From positions 44,931-108,930 of the forward strand of contig JAQTZB010000010.1 of the NCBI GenBank assembly GCA_028688015.1: DNA of 64,000 bases, read 5' to 3'. Under the pieces are notes generated by a model. It did no database searches. It was given only the letters and a program-made list of their open reading frames with translations, and was not told where the DNA came from. Source of the stretch: Elusimicrobiales bacterium (GTDB taxonomy: Bacteria; Elusimicrobiota; Elusimicrobia; Elusimicrobiales; UBA9959). A program made the translations under genes and the position numbers. Position 1 is the first letter of the stretch; each line of letters begins with the position of its first letter. This document shows positions 8,422 to 13,858 of this stretch, piece after piece.

Positions 8422-9834
8422 ATGTCTGCCGAAGAAGAAAAAGAACAGCCCGGGCAGGAGAGCGGGGCCGAGCCGGCCCCGGAAGAACAGGCTTCGCTAG
8501 AGAATCCCCTGGCTGGCGCGGAAGCCGCCGCGGAGGTCGAGGCCGAGGCCCGGGAGACCGGCGCCGAAAAAAAAGAGAAAAGATTCTGGCCCGCGGCGCT
8601 GGCGCTGATGCTGCTGGTGCTGGCCGGCGGCGGCTACTACGCCCTGACCGGCCTGGACGATACCGCCCACAAGCTTGGCGGCGGCGAGGATTACGACCGC
8701 CTTTCCGCCAATAGCGATGTTTATGACGGTACGGCCAGGCAGGCCGCGCGCGGCGCCGACTTCTTCCCTCTGGACGAGGAGGGCGCCCGCAAGGCCGCCT
8801 ATAGAGCCGCGGGCGACCCTAAGGACGCTAAACTGGACAGGATGAACCCGGCCGTGGTTCGCACCAAGGAAGAGCTGTTGGCCGCCGCCTCAGGCGCGGG
8901 CGGCTCTCCCGATATCCCGCAGCCCCTGCAGGACGTGCACGAGTCCAAGGGCGTTCCCCCGGAACAGCAGCAGTCGGGGGGGATGGCCGAAAAACTTAAG
9001 AACAAGGCTTACTTTGTGGCCGGACCCGGAGGCGCCCGCTCCAAGGGGCAGTCAGCCGGGGGCAATACGGCCGCTTTCGAGGGCACCGGCGCGCTGGCGG
9101 GCCGGGCCTCTGTACAGCGCGAAACAGGCCAGGCCAAGCCGCGGCAGGGCGCTAAAGGCGGCGTAATGGACTCCCTTAAGGGCGCTTTCAGGGCCACCTT
9201 CTACGGCGCGCGCCTCTCTTCCCAGGACTCCGCCCGCAGCTGGGTGTCCAGGGCCTTCGACGCCAGCCCCGAGGCCGACACGGCCATCGAATATGACGAG
9301 AAGATGCGCTCCAAACTGGACCGCGTCAACCCCGATTCCATCCCGTCCTTCCTGCGCGACCAGGATGTGACCTCGGCCGAGGCCAAGCGCCTGGCCACCT
9401 TGGAGCCCGGCAAGCCCAAGCTGGACAAGGACGGCACCTACGACGCGCTGAAGAAGGACAGCGATTACCAGAAGCAGAAGCTGGCCAGCGATTTCGGCAG
9501 CAGCATGCTCAACGGCATGTTCGCCGGCATTTCCGGCACCGGGGGCGGCAACCAGCCCGACCCGGAGGTTTTTTCCGACCCGGAGGACCAGTCCGACTTC
9601 ACCTCGCTGGGGCTGGGTGAATACCTGGAATCCCAGGGCAACGGCGAGGAGTGCGGCTGCAGCGCCGGCGCGCCCTGCTGCTGCCTGCCGCAGGACTATT
9701 TCGCCTCCCTGCAGGACCAGGGCGGCACCAACTGCCCCATGTACGGGCCGTTCCTGCCCAACGATCCTTGCGGAGCGTCCTTTAATACCGGAGACGCAGG
9801 CCTGGGCGGCTCGATAGTGACCGGACCGCAGTGA
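8422..9834 (+). CDS. Membrane-anchored protein with Cys-rich C-terminus, unrecognised
   Basis: The 470-residue protein has an acidic Glu/Ala-rich cytoplasmic N-terminus (~60 residues), one membrane helix (FWPAALALMLLVLAGGGYYA) and a long, probably disordered, Gly/Ala/Ser/Lys-rich extracytoplasmic region. The last ~65 residues hold seven cysteines in the patterns ECGC and PCCC plus two single Cys. I recognise no domain. ATG 8422 is preferred over an in-frame ATG at 8392 because GGGAGG (8411-8416) is well placed for it. The promoter at 8302 and the S41-like gene 26 bp downstream suggest a two-gene unit. A cell-envelope role is likely from topology, but no function can be assigned. Confidence 0.7.
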   Translation: MSAEEEKEQPGQESGAEPAPEEQASLENPLAGAEAAAEVEAEARETGAEKKEKRFWPAALALMLLVLAGGGYYALTGLDDTAHKLGGGEDYDRLSANSDVYDGTARQAARGADFFPLDEEGARKAAYRAAGDPKDAKLDRMNPAVVRTKEELLAAASGAGGSPDIPQPLQDVHESKGVPPEQQQSGGMAEKLKNKAYFVAGPGGARSKGQSAGGNTAAFEGTGALAGRASVQRETGQAKPRQGAKGGVMDSLKGAFRATFYGARLSSQDSARSWVSRAFDASPEADTAIEYDEKMRSKLDRVNPDSIPSFLRDQDVTSAEAKRLATLEPGKPKLDKDGTYDALKKDSDYQKQKLASDFGSSMLNGMFAGISGTGGGNQPDPEVFSDPEDQSDFTSLGLGEYLESQGNGEECGCSAGAPCCCLPQDYFASLQDQGGTNCPMYGPFLPNDPCGASFNTGDAGLGGSIVTGPQ

Positions 9835-9860
9835 CCGCTGCCGCAGCGCACGGAGCCTGA

Positions 9861-10985
9861 ATGAAAAAACTTCTGCTTATCCTTATCTCAGCCGCCGCCT
9901 GCACCGGGAAGCTCCCGGAGCAGGAAGTCCAGAAGATCTTCTCCCGACACAGCTGCGAGGCCCACGCCCCGGAGGCCGTCTCCGCCGCCCTGAAGGACGG
10001 GGCGGCCGGGCTGGCCAGGCTGGACCCGCGCGCCGCCGTGCTGAAGGGCCGCAAGCCGCTGAAGGCCCGCCCTTCCGGTAAGAACATCTCGTCCGGCCTG
10101 CTGCTGGGCGAACGCGGGGGCGGCCTGGTGCTCCTCAAGGTCTTCTCGGGCTCCCCGGCCGAAGCGGCCGGCTTCAGGGACGGGGACCTGGTAACCGCCA
10201 TTAACGGCGCGGCGCCCACCGCTGAAGCGGTGAAGGACGGCATAGGCCGGAACACCCGCTACGTGCTGCGGGGAGAGCGCCCGGGCGCGCCCGGGGTGCT
10301 GGAGGGAGAGGTGGCCAGGGGGAGTTTCTTCTTCCCGCAGATCTTCGCTTTTTACGACGAGGGGTCTCGCACCGCCTTCCTGCGGCTGGGGCTGTTTTTC
10401 GAGGGCTCATCGGAAGTCGCCCTGGCGGCCGCCGCGGCCGCGGCCGAACGCGGAGCCCAGGCGCTGGTGATAGACGTGCGGGATAACCAGGGCGGCGTGC
10501 CCGGAGAGGCCGCCGCGGTGCTGAAGGCTTTCGCGGCCAAGCCCGGTCCGGTGCTGGAGGTCCGTTCCCGCCACGCTGGTTACTCTTCGCTTTTCGCGGC
10601 CGGGGCCCGGGGCCGCTTCGCCGGGTTGCGCACGGCGGTGCTGGTTAACGCCGGTACCGCCCGGGCGGCGGAGGTTTTCGCGGCCGGCCTCAGGGAGACG
10701 GCCGGGGCCGTGCTTATAGGTGAGAAGACGGCGGGCAGCGTCTCGCTGCAGCGCGCCTTCTCCCTGGGCGACGGCCGCGGCCTGGAGCTGACCGTGGCCC
10801 GCATGTTCCCGCCTTCCGGCGTAAACCTGGAAGGCGCCGGAGCGGCGCCGGACGCTGCGGCCGGCGAGCCGGGCGCGGGCCGGGTGTGGGACAACTCACG
10901 GGAGGCCACCCTGCTGGGCGACGGTCCCTGGCTGAAGGCCCTGGAACTGTTGCGGGACGCCGCGGCGCCGGCGCGGCGCAGATAA
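9861..10985 (+). CDS. S41-family (C-terminal processing peptidase-like) PDZ protein, probably inactive
   Basis: A 374-residue exported protein with N-terminus MKKLLLILISAAAC, a short hydrophobic stretch ending in a possible but weak lipobox Cys14. A PDZ domain follows (about 73-140; GSPAEAAGFRDGDLVTAING), then the S41 fold (DVRDNQGG, LVNAGTARAAEVFAAGL, IGEKTAGSVSLQ). In S41 proteases the nucleophile is the second Ser of G(S/T)ASASE and the general base is the Lys of TFGKG, 25 residues later. Here the aligned positions, also 25 apart, are Arg268 and Ser293, so both catalytic residues are missing. The protein may be a binding or scaffold pseudoprotease. It lies 26 bp after the gene at 8422. Confidence 0.82.
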   Translation: MKKLLLILISAAACTGKLPEQEVQKIFSRHSCEAHAPEAVSAALKDGAAGLARLDPRAAVLKGRKPLKARPSGKNISSGLLLGERGGGLVLLKVFSGSPAEAAGFRDGDLVTAINGAAPTAEAVKDGIGRNTRYVLRGERPGAPGVLEGEVARGSFFFPQIFAFYDEGSRTAFLRLGLFFEGSSEVALAAAAAAAERGAQALVIDVRDNQGGVPGEAAAVLKAFAAKPGPVLEVRSRHAGYSSLFAAGARGRFAGLRTAVLVNAGTARAAEVFAAGLRETAGAVLIGEKTAGSVSLQRAFSLGDGRGLELTVARMFPPSGVNLEGAGAAPDAAAGEPGAGRVWDNSREATLLGDGPWLKALELLRDAAAPARRR

Positions 10986-10993
10986 AAACGCGG

Positions 10994-11007
10994 CTTGACT
11001 TGTCAAG
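10994..11007. promoter_or_regulatory. Operator candidate CTTGAC-TT-GTCAAG
   Basis: A perfect palindrome 9 bp upstream of the -35 box. The same core, TTGAC-NN-GTCAA, stands at the identical distance from the promoter of the second riboswitch locus (62147-62160), while the 9-bp linker between palindrome and -35 differs. Confidence 0.6.
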
Positions 11008-11016
11008 CGGCAGGGC

Positions 11017-11044
11017 TTGACAAATCTCCCACATCTGCTATACT
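11017..11044 (+). promoter_or_regulatory. Strong promoter of the giant surface-protein operon
   Basis: Consensus TTGACA (11017-11022), a 16-bp spacer ending TCTGC and TATACT (11039-11044), with extended -10 TGC. Transcription should start near 11051, about 220 bp before the riboswitch core. Confidence 0.85.
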
Positions 11045-11050
11045 ATATTT

Positions 11051-11236
11051 GCAGCGCGGTGTAATTGCGGTGCGGTTGCGGTGTTGCGTAGGCGCGGTTG
11101 CGGTGCAGAGCGGTCGCGGTGCAGTTGTGGTGCCCCGCCCTTTTGGCTCAGTGCGGTGCAGTCAGGTGCGGTCGTGCGGTGCAGTCGCGGTTGCGGTCGC
11201 AGACAGACGCAGTGCGGAGTGTAGCGCGGTGTGTGT
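11051..11236 (+). repeat. Degenerate GCGGT-rich repeat tract in the 5' leader
   Basis: About fifteen occurrences of GCGGT, many as GCGGTGCAGT-like units, fill this tract between the promoter and the riboswitch. The base composition (G/T-rich on this strand) differs from flanking genes. At the second locus the promoter-to-riboswitch distance is only ~40 bp, so this looks like an expansion or insertion. No plausible protein is encoded. Confidence 0.6.
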
Positions 11237-11259
11237 CCCAAAAGGGCGGGGCGTTTTTT
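11132..11259 (+). terminator. Long-loop intrinsic terminator or leader hairpin upstream of riboswitch 1
   Basis: GCCCCGCCCTTTTGG (11132-11146) is perfectly complementary to CCAAAAGGGCGGGGC (11238-11252), and the 3' arm runs into GTTTTTTG. The 91-nt loop holds the GCGGT repeats. It could terminate transcription before the riboswitch or insulate it; the long loop makes fast folding uncertain. Confidence 0.5.
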
Positions 11260-11267
11260 GAAGTGTC

Positions 11268-11345
11268 CGATAATAGCAAAGCCGGCCAAAGCCGGCGGCG
11301 CAAAGCTAAGACCCGTTAAATATACGGGGGTCAGGCTGCCGAAGA
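11268..11345 (+). ncRNA. GEMM-I-class cyclic-dinucleotide riboswitch (copy 1)
   Basis: The core matches the c-di-GMP-I/GEMM aptamer: AGCAAA at 11275-11280, a P2 hairpin with CCGG arms, the GGCGCAAAGC junction (11286-11296), a P3 helix opening CTAAGACCC and ending GGGGGTC, and the 3' signature GGCTGCCGAA (11333-11342). The base before GCAAA, position 20 in the Vc2 numbering, is A (11275). This is the feature of GEMM-Ib, the 3',3'-cGAMP-responsive type, rather than the G of c-di-GMP aptamers. A18 is also kept. The P2 loop is CAAA instead of the usual GAAA tetraloop, so the tetraloop-receptor contact may be weak. A near-identical copy lies at 62243. Confidence 0.88.
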
Positions 11346-11352
11346 TGAAAAA

Positions 11353-11379
11353 CCGACCGGTTTCGTACCGGCGTGTCGG
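11353..11379 (+). other. Hairpin between riboswitch 1 and its terminator
   Basis: CCGACCGGT (11353-11361) pairs with ACCGG (11367-11371) and TCGG (11376-11379) across an internal loop. It has no U-tract. It could be part of the switching region of the expression platform. Confidence 0.4.
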
Positions 11380-11389
11380 AACGGATTTA

Positions 11390-11466
11390 GGCCGTTTCCG
11401 CTGTCTTCGGGGTATCAGCCCAGAACCGGGCATGAGGCGAAGAGAGCAGAAACGGCCCTTTTGTTT
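11390..11466 (+). terminator. Intrinsic terminator downstream of riboswitch 1 (expression platform)
   Basis: GGCCGTTTC (11390-11398) pairs with GAAACGGCC (11449-11457). The helix continues through GTCTTCG with CGAAGA and an apical GCCC/GGGC hairpin. CTTTTGTTT follows. It starts 45 nt after the aptamer, the classic place for a transcriptional riboswitch platform. Confidence 0.75.
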
Positions 11467-11648
11467 GCGGCCGGGAGGGAAAATGTTCGGCGCTAAAGAG
11501 GCGTATGAATATTTAGGGAGCGGCTTGTCCTCAGGCCGTTCCTGGCTATATATGCGCCTGATCAAGTGTTTGTCTTCCTCCAACCTCCCCGGAGTGAAAT
11601 ATTTATATAATAATATTATCAGAGAGCTTTGCCGCGGAAATGGAGTCC

Positions 11649-11672
11649 CCGGGCAAGGCCCGGTTGTTTTTT
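11649..11672 (+). terminator. Second terminator-like hairpin just before the first operon gene
   Basis: CCGGGC (11649-11654), loop AAG, GCCCGG (11658-11663), then TTGTTTTTT. It lies 42 bp before the preferred start codon at 11714. If translation really began at 11483 this hairpin would lie inside the coding region, which argues for a later start. A weak promoter-like pair, TTGTCC (11525) and TATATA (11547), precedes it. Confidence 0.55.
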
Positions 11673-11713
11673 GTCCGGCTATGCCTGAAGAAAGTGCCGC
11701 AGCGGCCCAAACG

Positions 11714-13858
11714 ATGAACGGTAAAATTTCCGTGATTATCCCGGCGCATAACGCAGGCGGTACCCTCCGCGAATGCCTGGCCGCCTGCCGCTCCTGTAAA
11801 ACCCAGCCGGCCGAGATCATCGTCGTAGACGACGGCTCCGGTGACGCTACCGCGGAGCTTGCGAAAAGAATGGGCGCGAAGTTGCTGTCCCTGGCTAAAC
11901 CTTCCGGCGCAGCGGCCGCCCGCAACGAAGGCGCACGGGTGAGCGGCGGCGACATCCTCGTGTTCATGGACGCCGACGTCCTGCCCTGCGGGGACTGGCT
12001 GGGGGAGATCCTGCGCTCCCTAGGCGGGCGCGCCGGGATAGACGCGGTGCAGGGGGTGTATGACCCGGTGTGCCTGCCCGCGACGCTGCCCGGGCTGGCG
12101 AGGAATTTCTACAAGTGCTACAACGCGGCAAAACTTGCCGACGGGGCCCTGATTTCCGGGATCAACAGCTACTGTTTCGCCGTCAGGCGGGCGGCGTTCG
12201 AAAATATCAGGGGCTTCGACTCCGCCGCCGAGCGGGCCGAGGACGTGGATTTGGGGCGCCGGCTAGCTGGCGCCGGGCATAAGATCCTGCTTAACAAGCG
12301 CGTGCGCGTGCGGCATTTGAAAACTTACAGCTTTGCCGGGCTGCTGGCCTGCGATTTTCGCAAGGTCCTGGTTAAAACAGGGCTGTTCCTGGCCGGTGCG
12401 CCCGGCGCGGATCCCGGGGTCACCTTCTCCCTTAACAAAATAGGCGCCATGTCCCGCGAACTCGGGACCATGGCCTTGTCGGCCGCGGCCCTGGCCGCCC
12501 TCGTTTGCGCGCCGGTTACCGGGGCCGCCCTGTGCGGACTGGCCTTGTCGGCCGTTCTTGCGGCCCTGGTGCTGCTGAACCTGCCGTTCTACCGCTTCAT
12601 GAGCGGGCACGCCGGGCCCGCGGCGGCCGGCGGCTGCCTGGCGGTCTATTTCTGCGAGATGGCCGCGGCCTCCGCGGCCGTGCTGGCCGGCCTGGCGCTG
12701 CATCTTTGGGGCAAAGCCCGCGCCGCCGGGGCGGCCGCCTCCGAGAAGCTGCGCTGGCTCAGGAAAATGTTCTTCAGCGGCCCCGGTTCCCTGCCGGAGC
12801 AGGTGACGCTATTCGTGACGGACCGCTGCGACCTCAAGTGCGGGCACTGCTTCTACGGCCGGGAACTGAACAGCGGCCGCGCAGAATTCACCACCGCCGA
12901 ACTGGCCCGGGCGCTGCCGTCGCTGGGTCGGTTCAGTTTCGTCAGCCTGACCGGCGGCGAGCCGTTCCTGCGCGACGACCTCCCCGAGATAGCCCGCCTG
13001 CTGGTCGAGGTGAACGGGGTCAGGCGCATCTCCATCCCTACCAATGGCTATCGGCCGCAAAAGGTGCTTGAACTGACCGGGAAGCTGCTGGAGGCCTGCC
13101 GCGGCCGGGCCTCGGTGCTGGTCAAGGTTTCACTGGACGGCGTGGGAGCTGCCCATGACGCCATAAGGGGAGTGGCCGGCAGCTTCGACAGGGCCGCAGA
13201 GACTTTTGCCGGGCTCAAGCTGCTCAGGCGCCGCCACGGGCACTTGAAGGCCGGCGTGCTGCTGACGGCGTCGGGGCTTAACGAGGGCTCCCTGCCGGCT
13301 ACGGCCGCTTACGTCATGCGCGAGCTGGCCCCGGATGTAATAGGGCTTAATTTCGCCCGGGGCGCCGCCGCGGGAGCGGACGCCGACAATTACGCCCGGC
13401 TGTACGGGGAGATACTCCGCTGGCTGGCGGAGAATAAGAAGCAAAGCGGCTTCTATTACGAGTTTTACCGGGCCTACAAGAGCGAGATAAGCGGGCTGAT
13501 CGGCAAAATAGTCGAAACCGGCAAATACCCGCTAACCTGCCGAGCCGGCGCGCTGACCGCGGTGATAGACAGCTCCCTGGACGTCTATCCCTGCGAGCTG
13601 CTGGGCGAAAAGATGGGCAGCCTGCGCGACTTCGGTTACGATTTCCGCGAGCTCCTGCTCTCCGGCCGGGCCGCCGGGGTAAGGGGCCATATAGCGGAGG
13701 GCAACTGCTGCTGCACCCACGAGTGCAACCTCCAGATGAATTCTTTCTTCGACCCCGCGCGGGCCGCCCGGCTGCTGCTCGGCGCCCTCGGCGGGAAGCT
13801 CGGCCAGGGGCGGAGCGCCGCCGCGCCGGGCGCGCTGAGAGGGGGTGAGCAGGCATGA
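11714..13858 (+). CDS. GT2 glycosyltransferase fused to a radical SAM/SPASM-like enzyme
   Basis: A 714-residue fusion. Residues ~1-240 form a GT-A family 2 glycosyltransferase (ISVIIPAHNAG, IVVDDGSGD, the DXD-like FMDADVLP, and a late ERAEDVDLGRR acidic motif). Hydrophobic helices (~255-330) anchor it to the inner membrane. A radical SAM domain follows, with CDLKCGHC (Cys372, Cys376, Cys379) for the 4Fe-4S cluster and SLTGGEPFLR for SAM binding. The Cys-rich end (YPCELLG, GNCCCTHEC) could bind auxiliary clusters, as in SPASM enzymes. Substrates are unknown; a sugar transfer coupled to radical chemistry on a glycan or peptide is plausible. The start is uncertain: 11714 directly precedes the GT fold; 11681 and 11483 (the latter with GGGAGGG upstream) are in-frame alternatives. 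It overlaps the next gene by 4 bp. Confidence 0.85.
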   Translation: MNGKISVIIPAHNAGGTLRECLAACRSCKTQPAEIIVVDDGSGDATAELAKRMGAKLLSLAKPSGAAAARNEGARVSGGDILVFMDADVLPCGDWLGEILRSLGGRAGIDAVQGVYDPVCLPATLPGLARNFYKCYNAAKLADGALISGINSYCFAVRRAAFENIRGFDSAAERAEDVDLGRRLAGAGHKILLNKRVRVRHLKTYSFAGLLACDFRKVLVKTGLFLAGAPGADPGVTFSLNKIGAMSRELGTMALSAAALAALVCAPVTGAALCGLALSAVLAALVLLNLPFYRFMSGHAGPAAAGGCLAVYFCEMAAASAAVLAGLALHLWGKARAAGAAASEKLRWLRKMFFSGPGSLPEQVTLFVTDRCDLKCGHCFYGRELNSGRAEFTTAELARALPSLGRFSFVSLTGGEPFLRDDLPEIARLLVEVNGVRRISIPTNGYRPQKVLELTGKLLEACRGRASVLVKVSLDGVGAAHDAIRGVAGSFDRAAETFAGLKLLRRRHGHLKAGVLLTASGLNEGSLPATAAYVMRELAPDVIGLNFARGAAAGADADNYARLYGEILRWLAENKKQSGFYYEFYRAYKSEISGLIGKIVETGKYPLTCRAGALTAVIDSSLDVYPCELLGEKMGSLRDFGYDFRELLLSGRAAGVRGHIAEGNCCCTHECNLQMNSFFDPARAARLLLGALGGKLGQGRSAAAPGALRGGEQA

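Noticed and set aside
11051..11236. GCGGT tract as a CRISPR array
   Set aside because: The units are short, degenerate and without spacers of constant length.
11231..11713. N-terminal extension of the GT2/radical SAM gene back to 11231
   Set aside because: It would translate the riboswitch and two terminators; conserved RNA structure there is far better supported than coding.
10985..11967. Minus-strand frame over the leader of the giant operon
   Set aside because: It covers the promoter, riboswitch and GT2 start in antisense, with no coding signature.
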